64,000 nt of DNA, taken from contig NW_022881603.1 in the NCBI RefSeq assembly GCF_003369915.1, positions 7,237,249 to 7,301,248 of the forward strand, read 5' to 3'. A program made the position numbers and the translations under genes. Numbering within the stretch: position 1 is the stretch's first letter; each line of letters begins with the position of its first letter. Below, piece by piece: positions 1-10,400 of the stretch. The notes below the pieces were generated by a model. The model was given only the letters and a program-made list of their open reading frames with translations, ran no database searches and had not been told where the DNA came from. The stretch comes from Drosophila miranda. Its lineage: Eukaryota > Arthropoda > Insecta > Diptera > Drosophilidae.

Positions 1-11
1 ATCCGACCATA

Positions 12-893
12 GTGTTGTTAACCCGAGCCCTTCCGCTCACTATACCTGAAGACGCCTACCACCCTACTTTCGAGGTGTCGCTAGATATAGGACCAACTGT
101 ATTGGATCGGTCGAGTAGGCTGCCCGAACGTGTCCGCTGCTTTCGTAAAGCCGAGTTTGCGAAGCTTAATAACCCCATTAGGGATTTTGATTGGTCCGCT
201 TTGTACTTGTGCACTGATATCATAAAAGGCACAAACATTTTTTACAATGCTCTTGGCACATTTTTCGATTCTTGTGTCCCGCTTTCTTGTCCGACTAGAT
301 CTGGAAAACCCCCTTGGTTTACCAAAGAGTTATCCAGTCTAAAAAACTTAAAATCAAGACTTTATAAAAAATTTCAAGAAGTGGGTTCTCCTACTTCTCA
401 CTCTCGCTATGTATTAGCTCGGTCAAACTTTTCAGTTCTTAATGCTCAATGCTATAAGAACTACCTATCTCGATGCAGGATACGTTTTTCTCAGGACCCT
501 AAACAGTTTTACAGCTTCGTAAACAGTAAGCGTAGAACGTCCGCACACCCATCCTCGCTATCATTTTGTAATACGTCGGCAAATAATGATCAGGCAATTG
601 CCGATCTTTTTGCCCAATTCTTCCAAACCACCTATTCTGAGGAAAGCTACTCTGGTCATCCGTACCCATACGGTTTACCGAGGTCGAACGGCATTTTCAG
701 TCCCTTGTTAAATGAATGTTCCCTACTTCATGATCTTCGACTAGTTAAGCCGGTGTTTTCACCGGGTCCAGACGGGGTTCCAGGTTGTGTACTCAGGTAC
801 TGCGCCGAGGCTCTGTGTGGACCTTTGCTTAAACTATTCACCCTATCCATTGATTCTTCTTGCTTCCCCCGATCTGGAAGGAATCGTTTATAA
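12..893 (+). pseudogene. LINE ORF2, endonuclease-RT linker and start of RT (frame 1 of a broken ORF)
   Basis: An open frame of 293 codons carries the region between endonuclease and reverse transcriptase in jockey/CR1 elements. It includes the motif KPPWFTKELSSLK and a PGPDGVPG motif, which is typical of the start of the LINE RT domain. The frame ends with about eight foreign residues because a run of C near 865-870 appears to be one base short. The reading then continues in the next frame from about 860. The first listed codon is not a true start, since the ORF enters from outside the window. Confidence 0.8.
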
Positions 894-2236
894 TTCCTCT
901 CCATAAAAAAGGTAGCAAGTTTGATGCAAAAAATTATAGAGGTATATCAAAGTTATCCGCTATTCCTAAAATGTTTGAGAGGGTTTTAACTCCGCACTTG
1001 CAACATCTCTGCAAGTCACTTATATCTCCAACTCAGCATGGATTTATAAGGCGGCGATCAACCACCACGAACTTGTTAGAGTTTACCTCTTTCATTATTA
1101 AAGGCTTTCAAGGTAACTTACAGACGGATGTTATTTACACCGACTGTAGTAAAGCATTCGACTCTGTAAACCATTCCCTTTTAGCGCATAAACTTGACCT
1201 TTTAGGGTTTCCGCCCAACCTCCTGAGATGGATTTCTAGCTATCTTTGTTCTAGGTCTCAAAGAGTCCTCTTCAAAAACTCCCTCTCTTTCCCAGTAAAG
1301 GTTTCTTCGGGAGTACCACAAGGCAGCCATCTAGGCCCCTTACTCTTCACACTCTTTATTAATGACTTACCTTCAGTATTAACATACTCTCGAGTACTTA
1401 TGTATGCGGATGATGCTAAACTCTGTGTCCAGTACAAGGACATTTCATTTCATTCTCGCTTGCAATCCGATCTCAATAACTTTCAGTCATGGTGTTGTGC
1501 AAACTTGTTACACCTTAATGCCTCGAAATGCAAAGTTATGACATTTCATCGTTCTAGCCATTTGTTGGCTCCTTACACCCTATTTGGTGGTTCTCTTGAG
1601 AGAATTACCCTGGTGGATGATCTGGGTGTTATGTTAGACCCCAAGTTAAAGTTTTCCGAACACATTTCTACCATGGTAAATAAGGCCATGAGCGTGCTTG
1701 GGTTTATAAAGAGGTGGTCAAAGGAATTTGACGACCCCTATATAACAAAGACTCTCTATACCTCGCTTGTTCGTCCGATCTTAGAATACGGCTCCTGTGT
1801 ATGGTGCCCTCAGTACAAAGTACACCAGGACCGTATAGAATCAGTACAGAAAAACTTTTTACTCTTTGCTCTGCGGGGCCTTAACTGGGATGCGGGTGTA
1901 AGACTCCCATCTTACTCTAGTAGACTACTATTAGTAAACCTCCCATCCTTAGTTAACCGTAGAAAAATGCTTGGTGTGATATTTATGCACAACTTGATCA
2001 GGGGTGACATAGACAGCCCTGATCTGTTGAGCCGCATAAACTTCACGATTCCTATTAGACTGACTAGAAATTTTATACCGTTGTTCCTTCCACTTTGTAG
2101 ATCGAATTATTCTTTGCATGAACCGTTTAGGGTCTTATGCTCGGATTATAATTCCCTCTACCATATTATATCCACCACTAATTCTCTTCCTCTTATTAAA
2201 TTATTAATCCTTACACACCTTTCTATGAGTTTGTAA
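860..2236 (+). pseudogene. LINE ORF2, reverse transcriptase and C-terminal part (frame 2)
   Basis: This is the continuation of the LINE polyprotein after a one-base frameshift; it opens with a TTG codon and has no real start of its own. RT motifs are clear: SFIIPLHKKG, NYRGIS near residues 26-31, a D-containing CSKAFDSVNH block, SGVPQGSHLGPLLF, and the catalytic YADD at residues 182-185. The part after the RT has the usual length (about 250 residues) and ends at a normal stop at 2236. Catalytic RT residues are intact, so the frameshift is probably the main lesion in the visible part. This copy cannot make the whole protein unless the frameshift is a sequencing or assembly error. Confidence 0.85.
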
Positions 2237-2527
2237 CTGTAGTGGTATTTGTACTTTGATTGCATGCTTAGTTTCTTAGTAAGTTTAGTACTAATTTTCC
2301 TCGAATGTTAGTCTAATAGCTATCTTTCTTGCATGTTCGCGTTTGGTTCGGCTACGCACCGCGCGTCATGCGGCAGCGCCCCTCGGTCGGTTGGGCGGGA
2401 GGAGGGCTGCGTTTTGCCTGGGATCCGCGCGTAACAGCCTTCTGCTGGTGTCACACGGGCCACTTGACGGTGCTGTAACTGCATCGCCTCTTGAAAGATG
2501 CAGTCATTGCATGTCAACGTCCACACT
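2237..2527. other. LINE 3' tail and GC-rich stretch of unknown origin
   Basis: The first ~90 bases after the LINE stop are AT-rich and are probably its 3' untranslated region. From about 2335 the base composition changes abruptly to GC-rich (for example gttgggcgggaggaggg near 2390) and stays so to about 2485. I recognise no gene or element here. The stretch ends where homology to retrotransposon copy A begins, at the ATATCTGTCG block at 2528. Confidence 0.5.
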
Positions 2528-5500
2528 ATATCTGTCGTTCGGCAATACCTTTTTGATGATGTACGGACCCCTGTACTTCGGAACAAATTTTTTATTTGTA
2601 CCTATTGTGGTGTCAATGTTTCTCATTACAACGAAATCGCCTTCCAAGAACTCAATATGATTTTTGTGATTCCTTTCAAAATACTCTTCACTCTTCTGCT
2701 GACAATGCTCGATTTTATCCAAAGATTTCTTACGTACTGATTCTAAATTCCTTTGAGTTCGGTCTTGTTTATCATCTAAGTATTCTGTTAACCCGTCAAT
2801 ATTACAACCCCTCTGTTGGACTCCGAATAACAACACTGAAGGCAATTCTTTCGTGGTCGAATGGACTGAGTTATTAATTGCATATTCAGCCTTTATTAAA
2901 AGTTTGCTCCAATCTTCGTGATTTATTGGCTCAGTTATTTTGTCGAGCATAGCTTTCATAGTTCTGTTAACCCGTTCTTCCTGACCATTCGCTTGGGGTG
3001 AAGCAGTTGCCACTTTCACGTGTTCTATATTATTTTCTAGCAAAAATGTACTAAATTCTAATGATGTAAAACACGTTCCTCTATCGCTGATAATTCTACG
3101 TGGACGACTATAAAATTGAAAATACTTTGAAAAACATGTGTTGACTTCTTTAGTGCTTGTCGTATTTACAGAAAACAATTTTACAAATTTCGTAAAGGCG
3201 TCAATGATAACTAATACATGCTTCTTCTTTGATATAACAGCGGGAAGTGGTCCAAAATGGTCTACGTGTAAGGTGTCGAATGGGATTGGTCGCTTAGGAA
3301 TATTGTGAAGTGTTCGATTATTCGCATGTGTGGGGACTGAAAACATGATACAATTTAAACAATTTCCTATAAACAAATCGATTTTAGATCTCATATTCGG
3401 GAACCAATAATGTCTTAAGATTTCTTTCATACATTTCTCGGTTCCTAAGTGACATAAGTTTTCGTGAACTCTTCTGATTATTTGCGTTTCCATTTCAGCT
3501 GGGACATAAAACAGCTCAACGTCGTTCTCACCTATTTTATAAACAATTCCGTCGCTCAATGAAAATTTCTTAACAGGTCCATGCTCCAATTGTTCTTTTA
3601 ATTTTCCTATATGGTTGTCCCTGTTTTGTGTTATCTGAAGCTGAAGATTAATGTCGTCGCACTCAATCACGGAAACTATTCGGTCTTTGTTATCACTTTC
3701 ATGAATTGTCACTATTGGTTCATATTCAAAATCTTGATTAAGCGCTGAAGGATATCTACTTAAGGTGTCCACATGGGACATATATTTTCCACTACGATGT
3801 TTTAAAGTGTAATTATAATTTGCTAGCTCTATGGCCCATCTGGCGATATTTGAATGAAGACGTCCCTTTCCTAAACATAAAACTACTGAGTTACAATCTG
3901 TTATAATTCTAAACGGAATTCCTTCTAAATAAATTCGAAATTTCCTCAATGAATAGATCACAGCTAACGTTTCCAGTTTGAAACTTTCGTATCTTGCCTC
4001 TAGTTTTGTCGCTCTCTGTGAAAAATATGCTGTTGGGTGAAACTTATTGTCATCTTGTTTCTGCAACAAAATTCCACCAAAGCCTTCACTACTTGCATCA
4101 CAATGCAATTCTGTTTCTCGATTTGGATTATACAGAGCTAATACTGGTGACGAAATCAGTTTTTCTCGAAGATATTCAAAAATTTGTATGCATTTGTCTT
4201 GAAGCTCAAACTTAGTTCCAGGTTTTGTAAGTTCTTGTAATGGTTTTGCTATTTTTGAGTAAGCAGGGATGAAACGCCTAAAATAAGAGAATAATCCCAA
4301 AACCTTTTGCATTTCATGGCGATCTTTTGGCAATGGCAGATGATTAATGGTTTCTGTGTGTTCACAGTTTGGGCTTATTCCCCTACCAGAAAGGGTATAT
4401 CCCAAGAACTCAATACTTTCATAACCAAATTGACATTTACTAACCTTAATTTCTAGTCGATATTCTGCGAGAATTCTTAAAACTCTACCTACTGTTATAA
4501 GATGTTCGTTCAACGACTTGGAACCTATAGCGATATCGTCCATATAAACTACTACATTACGCTCGCGAATTAATGGTTGTAAAATGAAATTAATAAATCT
4601 CATAAATACTGGTGGTGCATTCATAAGTCCAAAAGGCATTCTTGTGTATTCATATTGTCCGCTAGGTATGACAAATGCTGTATACTGCACCGAACTCTCT
4701 GCTACTTTTACTTGGTGATAACTGTGTTTCAAATCCAAAAGTGTAAAAATTGTGTTCCTTTCTAATCTCTCTAGGCAGTCGTCTATTAGTGGCAATGGAT
4801 ATCCATCACGAATGCAAATCTTATTAAGCTGTTTGTAATCTACACACATTCTTTTTTCCCCTGATTTTTTCTTAACTAATACTATTGCAGAGCTGTAAGG
4901 CGATTTACTTTCTCTTATGAAGCCTTTTTTCAATAGTTCATCTATTTGGGTATATACTTCTTTTTTCTCCTGATATGAAAGTCTTCTCGGAACAGTGCGT
5001 ACAGGTTCTTCTGATTTAAGTTTGAGATTCATTTCGTAGTTATGTTGAATTGCTGGAATGTTAGTTAAGTCTGAATAGTTAAGTTTTATCAATTCCATGA
5101 ATTTACTACGTTCTTTATCAGTTCGCTTTGGGTCGATATTATAGCTGTCCTCTTCTTTTGTTATTTCAATACTATATATATACGGTATATCTATGTCGGT
5201 TCTTTCTAATGATTCACTTGCCATAAGCTTTTGCTCGTTATCTTTCAATAAAAGGTCAATGTTATTACAATTCAATTGGTCACTAATCTTATTCTCATAA
5301 TTTTCATCCTTTAATAATCCATTCTTATTGATATCTGATAACATCATCTCACTATCTCTATTTGTCAATACTACATTTTCAATTTGGTCACTCTCAATGT
5401 TCACTAATACTCTATTTTTATCTAAGTCACTGTTCACTAATACTCTATTTTCATCTAAGTCACTGTTCACTAATACTCTATTTTCATCTAAGTCACTGTT

Positions 5501-6988
5501 CACTAATACCCTATTTTTATCTAAGTCACTGTTTACTAATACTCTATTTTCAATTGAGACCATATTGCTTTGCGTAACTCGCTTTACATTTTCAAAAATT
5601 AATTTTATTCCATAATTTTCAAGGAAACTGCGCCCCAGAAGGACATTACACGAAATATAGTTGTTTGGTACAACGAAAAATATAAGTTCTTTTTCAATGT
5701 TATGAAAAACTAAATTGACAATTATTTTTCCAAAAATGCTTATTCTCGAACCGTTAACTCCAAAATACTCTGTCGGTCTTAGTACACCATCAAAATTTTC
5801 ATAAGGTATCGCCGAGCGCTGCATCAAATTAATAGCGCTACCGGTGTCCAACATGCCAGAAAGAATTTTAATTTGATACCTGCGTTTTATATCAGTGTAA
5901 AAATATACCCCTACCTGATTAACAATAGGAACAAAAATATTGTTCTCCTCTATGTCGTCCATTGGCGGGTTGCTGGCTGTACCCACGGATCGCTGGGTTG
6001 GCATAGGCTTCTGTTGGCAATCCTTCACCTGGTGCTGCATGGATCCACACTGGAAACACGATCCCTTCTCCCGCTTAGGTGCGGGACACGATGAAGCATA
6101 ATGGCCATGTGCTGAACAATTATAGCAGCGCACCTGGCTCCGGTCATTTCCGGAAGCGGTCATCCCAGTGCGCTTAAAATTCGTCTGGGTACTCTTCCTC
6201 AAAGCTTCGTATTGTCGAGCTAGCTCCTTAAGTTTTCCGATGGTCGACGCTGAATACAATAAGGCGATACTGGAAGATCGATCACGAAAACCATCAACGA
6301 TGAACTGCACTGTCAATTTCTCTTCGATGTCGGCACGCATAGTAATTTCTTCCATGCGAAGAATATATCCCATTACGGAGTTTTTCTCCGGGTTGAAAAA
6401 GGTTTCCTTCAACAGAAATACCACGTCGGCAGTTGAATTGCTGCGGCCAAAAGTTTTTAGGAAGTTTCCCTTAAACTCGTCGTAAGTCTTTGATTTGTCG
6501 ACACGCATGAACAAGTCCGCCTCTGTTCCCGCCTTCATCAACATGCGCACACAACGAAGCTTAAAATTGTTGCTTTCGTTCACGCCTCCGCAAATCCGTT
6601 CAAAATTCAAGACCCATTCAGAGGCTTCATCATTTTCACTGGCAGAAAAAGGGGCAATAAGTTGCTTGACCATTCGGATGTCATCGGTCATATAGTTGTC
6701 CATTACCATTAAAGCAGCCAGTTTCTTCTTTTTCTCAGCCACCCTTATTGCGGCGTCAAGTAATTCTTCTTCTTTCATATCGTCGATCTGCTCATTTTCA
6801 GACACTTTTCCATCCGATTCAATATCCGATTTATTCACCGGACTTTCAGAAACTTCGTCCATTCCACCACTTATGGCAAGCTTACGAAGTTGCCTTAGTG
6901 TTGCGCTGGCTGGAAAAATGATCTCCTTCTCCAGCAACCACTCTACAATTTTTTCTTTGTCAATGTTTGCCATGGTTTCCTCGGCCAT
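2504..6988 (-). CDS. Retrotransposon copy A Gag-Pol polyprotein, C-terminus truncated
   Basis: One open frame of 1494 codons, the longest in the array. Domains in order: Gag; CCHC zinc knuckles at residues 288-301 and 311-324; protease with DTGS at 381-384; a tandem repeat of 11 residues (about 480-530); RT with YMDD at 815-818; RNase H with CDASSEGFGG; and integrase with HHCC starting at His1175 and DD35E at Asp1243, Asp1302 and Glu1338. A GPY/F-type motif (YRGPY) follows near the end. The last 8 codons are foreign, because homology stops at 2528 where the GC-rich stretch begins; B-F carry about 43 more residues after DRY. All visible catalytic residues are present, but the 3' end and 3' LTR are lost, so copy A is not a complete element. 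The ATG is followed by MAEETMANIDKEK, the same start as in the other copies. Confidence 0.9.
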   Translation of the reverse strand: MAEETMANIDKEKIVEWLLEKEIIFPASATLRQLRKLAISGGMDEVSESPVNKSDIESDGKVSENEQIDDMKEEELLDAAIRVAEKKKKLAALMVMDNYMTDDIRMVKQLIAPFSASENDEASEWVLNFERICGGVNESNNFKLRCVRMLMKAGTEADLFMRVDKSKTYDEFKGNFLKTFGRSNSTADVVFLLKETFFNPEKNSVMGYILRMEEITMRADIEEKLTVQFIVDGFRDRSSSIALLYSASTIGKLKELARQYEALRKSTQTNFKRTGMTASGNDRSQVRCYNCSAHGHYASSCPAPKREKGSCFQCGSMQHQVKDCQQKPMPTQRSVGTASNPPMDDIEENNIFVPIVNQVGVYFYTDIKRRYQIKILSGMLDTGSAINLMQRSAIPYENFDGVLRPTEYFGVNGSRISIFGKIIVNLVFHNIEKELIFFVVPNNYISCNVLLGRSFLENYGIKLIFENVKRVTQSNMVSIENRVLVNSDLDKNRVLVNSDLDENRVLVNSDLDENRVLVNSDLDKNRVLVNIESDQIENVVLTNRDSEMMLSDINKNGLLKDENYENKISDQLNCNNIDLLLKDNEQKLMASESLERTDIDIPYIYSIEITKEEDSYNIDPKRTDKERSKFMELIKLNYSDLTNIPAIQHNYEMNLKLKSEEPVRTVPRRLSYQEKKEVYTQIDELLKKGFIRESKSPYSSAIVLVKKKSGEKRMCVDYKQLNKICIRDGYPLPLIDDCLERLERNTIFTLLDLKHSYHQVKVAESSVQYTAFVIPSGQYEYTRMPFGLMNAPPVFMRFINFILQPLIRERNVVVYMDDIAIGSKSLNEHLITVGRVLRILAEYRLEIKVSKCQFGYESIEFLGYTLSGRGISPNCEHTETINHLPLPKDRHEMQKVLGLFSYFRRFIPAYSKIAKPLQELTKPGTKFELQDKCIQIFEYLREKLISSPVLALYNPNRETELHCDASSEGFGGILLQKQDDNKFHPTAYFSQRATKLEARYESFKLETLAVIYSLRKFRIYLEGIPFRIITDCNSVVLCLGKGRLHSNIARWAIELANYNYTLKHRSGKYMSHVDTLSRYPSALNQDFEYEPIVTIHESDNKDRIVSVIECDDINLQLQITQNRDNHIGKLKEQLEHGPVKKFSLSDGIVYKIGENDVELFYVPAEMETQIIRRVHENLCHLGTEKCMKEILRHYWFPNMRSKIDLFIGNCLNCIMFSVPTHANNRTLHNIPKRPIPFDTLHVDHFGPLPAVISKKKHVLVIIDAFTKFVKLFSVNTTSTKEVNTCFSKYFQFYSRPRRIISDRGTCFTSLEFSTFLLENNIEHVKVATASPQANGQEERVNRTMKAMLDKITEPINHEDWSKLLIKAEYAINNSVHSTTKELPSVLLFGVQQRGCNIDGLTEYLDDKQDRTQRNLESVRKKSLDKIEHCQQKSEEYFERNHKNHIEFLEGDFVVMRNIDTTIGTNKKFVPKYRGPYIIKKVLPNDRYSVDVDMQ
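5399..5552 (-). repeat. 33-bp coding minisatellite in copy A (4.67 units)
   Basis: Tandem 33-bp units encode NRVLVNSDLD(E/K) between protease and RT. Copy A has 4 full units plus a partial one, two fewer than every other copy. The unit length is a multiple of 3, so changes in unit number keep the frame. Confidence 0.95.
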
Positions 6989-7068
6989 TTATAAAATGTG
7001 GAAAATACTCGTTGTCGGGGATGCCAGTAGACAAATACTTATGTAGGCAGATACTTTAAAGGGCTACG

Positions 7069-7081
7069 ATCCCACTTCTGA
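7069..7081 (-). other. Primer binding site (tRNA-Leu-like) of copy A
   Basis: On the + strand, ATCCCACTTCTGA equals the 3' arm of a typical Drosophila tRNA-Leu just before its ACA-CCA end, so the element strand is complementary to it over 13 bases. It lies 81 bases upstream of the Gag ATG and abuts the LTR. The same 13-mer is at 12145-12157, 16966-16978, 21801-21813, 26891-26903 and 32141-32153. The tRNA sequence is from general knowledge, not a search. Confidence 0.7.
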
Positions 7082-7337
7082 AGTTATTGGCGCAAAAGGT
7101 CCACGGATGTTTCGTGCTTTTTATGATTTTATTTTTACTTAATTCTTTTCAACCTCCTCGTCTTGTCGATACCGCCAAAAGTGTTCATTCAACCCCAGCT
7201 CCGATCACCCGTTCTCTCATAGTTCTAGTTCGCAGAACTAGAACTATCGGATGATAATTCTTATCGATACTTACGATATTTCGTACAACATTAATAGTAA
7301 ATACAATTGTAGAGTTATAATACTAAACAATCTAACA
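7082..7337 (-). repeat. LTR shared by copies A and B
   Basis: A 256-bp LTR in element orientation begins TGTTAGATTG (right end) and ends ATAACT (left end), giving short imperfect inverted ends (GTTA/TAAC). The right boundary is inferred from the outer edge of the array, where copy F's LTR ends at the same TGTTAG. An alternative boundary is 17 bases further right at TGTC (7354). It is the 5' LTR of A and, at the same time, the 3' LTR of B. Confidence 0.75.
7219..7247. other. Perfect 13-bp hairpin inside the LTR
   Basis: ATAGTTCTAGTTC, the loop GCA, then the exact reverse complement. The same hairpin occurs in the B-C, C-D and D-E LTRs. In the last LTR it is six bases shorter and the loop reads TGC. 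Confidence 0.9.
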
Positions 7338-7354
7338 GCTCGGCCATCCTGACA
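7338..7354 (-). other. 17-bp tRNA-Leu 5'-end-like sequence beside the LTR
   Basis: The element strand reads TGTCAGGATGGCCGAGC. Apart from the first T this matches the 5' acceptor and D-arm start of tRNA-Leu, including the A-box core TGGCCGAG. The same 17-mer is at 12414-12430, 17235-17251, 22070-22086 and 27310-27326. It is absent from the outermost LTR of copy F. Confidence 0.7.
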
Positions 7355-7424
7355 ATTAGATCGCCCTCGATCGTAAATATGTAATTAAGAGTAATTTTAA
7401 TTTAATGTGTATATATATAAATTG

Positions 7425-10400
7425 TTAACTATTTAAGTAGGAGTCACTTTCACACTGATTACGCCAATATGCCCATTTCCTTAATCGGCATGCCTCTATA
7501 ATGCCCTCATACGGGATTTGACTTATTTGGCAGTTTTCAATGTCATTTAACACATATCTGTCGTTCGGCAATACCTTTTTGATGATGTACGGACCCCTGT
7601 ACTTCGGAACAAATTTTTTATTTGTACCTATTGTGGTGTCAATGTTTCTCATTACAACGAAATCGCCTTCCAAGAACTCAATATGATTTTTGTGATTCCT
7701 TTCAAAATACTCTTCACTCTTCTGCTGACAATGCTCGATTTTATCCAAAGATTTCTTACGTACTGATTCTAAATTGCTTTGAGTTCGGTCTTGTTTATCA
7801 TCTAAGTATTCTGTTAACCCGTCAATATTACAACCCCTCTGTTGGACTCCGAATAACAACACTGAAGGCAATTCTTTCGTGGTCGAATGGACTGAGTTAT
7901 TAATTGCATATTCAGCCTTTATTAAAAGTTTGCTCCAATCTTCGTGATTTATTGGCTCAGTTATTTTGGCGAGCATAGCTTTCATAGTTCTGTTAACCCG
8001 TTCTACCTGACCATTCGCTTGGGGTGAAGCAGTTGCCACTTTCACGTGTTCTATATTATTTTCTAGCAAAAATGTACTAAATTCTAATGATGTAAAACAC
8101 GATCCTCTATCGCTGATAATTCTACGTGGACGACTATAAAATTGAAAATACTTTGAAAAACATGTGTTGACTTCTTTAGTGCTTGTCGTATTTACAGAAA
8201 ACAATTTTACAAATTTCGTAAAGGCGTCAATGATAACTAATACATGCTTCTTCTTTGATATAACAGCGGGAAGTGGTCCAAAATGGTCTACGTGTAAGGT
8301 GTCGAATGGGATTGGTCGCTTAGGAATATTGTGAAGTGTTCGATTATTCGCATGTGTGGGGACTGAAAACATGATACAATTTAAACAATTTCCTATAAAC
8401 AAATCGATTTTAGATCTCATATTCGGCAACCAATAATGTCTTAAGATTTCTTTCATACATTTCTCGGTTCCTAAGTGACATAAGTTTTCGTGAACTCTTC
8501 TGATTATTTGCGTTTCCATTTCAGCTGGGACATAAAACAGCTCAACGTCGTTCTCACCTATTTTATAAACAATTCCGTCGCTCAATGAAAATTTCTTAAC
8601 AGGTCCATGCTCCAATTGTTCTTTTAATTTTCCTATATGGTTGTCCCTGTTTTGTGTTATCTGAAGCTGAAGATTAATGTCGTCGCACTCAATCACGGAA
8701 ACTATTCGGTCTTTGTTATCACTTTCATGAATTGTCACTATTGGTTCATATTCAAAATCTTGATTAAGCGCTGAAGGATATCTACTTAAGGTGTCCACAT
8801 GGGACATATATTTTCCACTACGATGTTTTAAAGTGTAATTATAATTTGCTAGTTCTATGGCCCATCTGGCGATATTTGAATGAAGACGTCCCTTTCCTAA
8901 ACATAAAACTACTGAGTTACAATCTGTTATAATTCTAAACGGAATCCCTTCTAAATAAATTCGAAATTTCCTCAATGAATAGATCACAGCTAACGTTTCC
9001 AGTTTGAAACTTTCGTATCTTGCCTCTAGTTTTGTCGCTCTCTGTGAAAAATATGCTGTTGGGTGAAACTTATTGTCATCTTGTTTCTGCAACAAAATTC
9101 CACCAAAGCCTTCACTACTTGCATCACAATGCAATTCTGTTTCTCGATTTGGATTATACAGAGCTAATACTGGTGACGAAATCAGTTTTTCTCGAAGATA
9201 TTCAAAAATTTGTATGCATTTGTCTTGAAGCTCAAACTTAGTTCCAGGTTTTGTAAGTTCTTGTAATGGTTTTGCTATTTTTGAGTAAGCAGGGATGAAA
9301 CGGCTAAAATAAGAGAATAATCCCAAAACCTTTTGCATTTCATGGCGATCTTTTGGCAATGGCAGATGCTTAATGGTTTCTGTGTGTTCACAGTTTGGGC
9401 TTATTCCGCTACCAGAAAGGGTATATCCCAAGAACTCAATACTTTCATAACCAAATTGACATTTACTAACCTTAATTTCTAGTCGATATTCTGCGAGAAT
9501 TCTTAAAACTCTACCTACTGTTATAAGATGTTCGTTCAACGACTTGGAACCTATAGCGATATCGTCCATATAAACTACTACATTACGCTCGCGAATTAAT
9601 GGTTGTAAAATGAAATTAATAAATCTCATAAATACTGGTGGTGCATTCATAAGTCCAAAAGGCATTCTTGTGTATTCATATTGTCCGCTAGGTATGACAA
9701 ATGCTGTATACTGCACCGAACTCTCTGCTACTTTTACTTGGTGATAACTGTGTTTCAAATCCAAAAGTGTAAAAATTGTGTTCCCTTCTAATCTCTCTAA
9801 GCAGTCGTCTATTAGTGGCAATGGATATCCATCACGAATGCAAATCTTATTAAGCTGTTTGTAATCTACACACATTCTTTTTTCCCCTGATTTTTTCTTA
9901 ACTAATACTATTGCAGAGCTGTAAGGCGATTTACTTTCTCTTATGAAGCCTTTTTTCAATAGTTCATCTATTTGGGTATATACTTCTTTTTTCTCCTGAT
10001 ATGAAAGTCTTCTCGGAACAGTGCGTACAGGTTCTTCTGATTTAAGTTTGAGATTCATTTCGTAGTTATGTTGAATTGCTGGAATGTTAGTTAAGTCTGA
10101 ATAGTTAAGTTTTATCAATTCCATGAATTTACTACGTTCTTTATCAGTTCGCTTTGGGTCGATATTATAGCTGTCCTCTTCTTTTGTTATTTCAATTCTA
10201 TATATATACGGTATATCTATGTCGGTTCTTTCTAATGATTCACTTGCCATATGCTTTTGCTCGTTATCTTTCAATAAAAGGTCAATGTTATTACAATTCA
10301 ATTGGTCACTAATCTTATTCTCATAATTTTCATCCTGATAACATCTGATAACATCATCTCACTATCTCTATTTGTCAATACTACATTTTCAATTTGGTCA

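Larger units (their letters stand above)
1..2236 (+). mobile_element. LINE (jockey/CR1-type non-LTR retrotransposon), 5' cut by window, frameshifted
   Basis: This is the 3' part of a non-LTR retrotransposon. Bases 2-10 encode Ser-Asp-His, which resembles the end of an apurinic endonuclease domain (SDH motif). That triplet lies in a different reading frame from the long ORF starting near base 12, so either a frameshift sits in the first ~40 bases or the resemblance is chance. A linker region follows, then a reverse transcriptase and its C-terminal part, with a stop at 2236. No poly(A) tail is visible after the stop. The clade (jockey versus CR1) cannot be settled by eye; the RT motifs and the KPPWF linker motif fit both. 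Confidence 0.85.

Noticed and set aside
2504..6988. An env gene (errantivirus) in the retrotransposon
   Set aside because: The pol stop of copies B-F lies about 70 bp from the 17-mer and LTR, leaving no room for env.
7338..7354. A tRNA-Leu gene
   Set aside because: Only the first ~16 bases match; the anticodon, variable and T arms do not follow.
10298..10301. Four-base overlap of gag stop and pol start in copies B and C, as if translationally coupled
   Set aside because: The apparent pol start is a TTG inside the ancestral frame. The split results from a 16-base net loss and the intact copies have one continuous frame.
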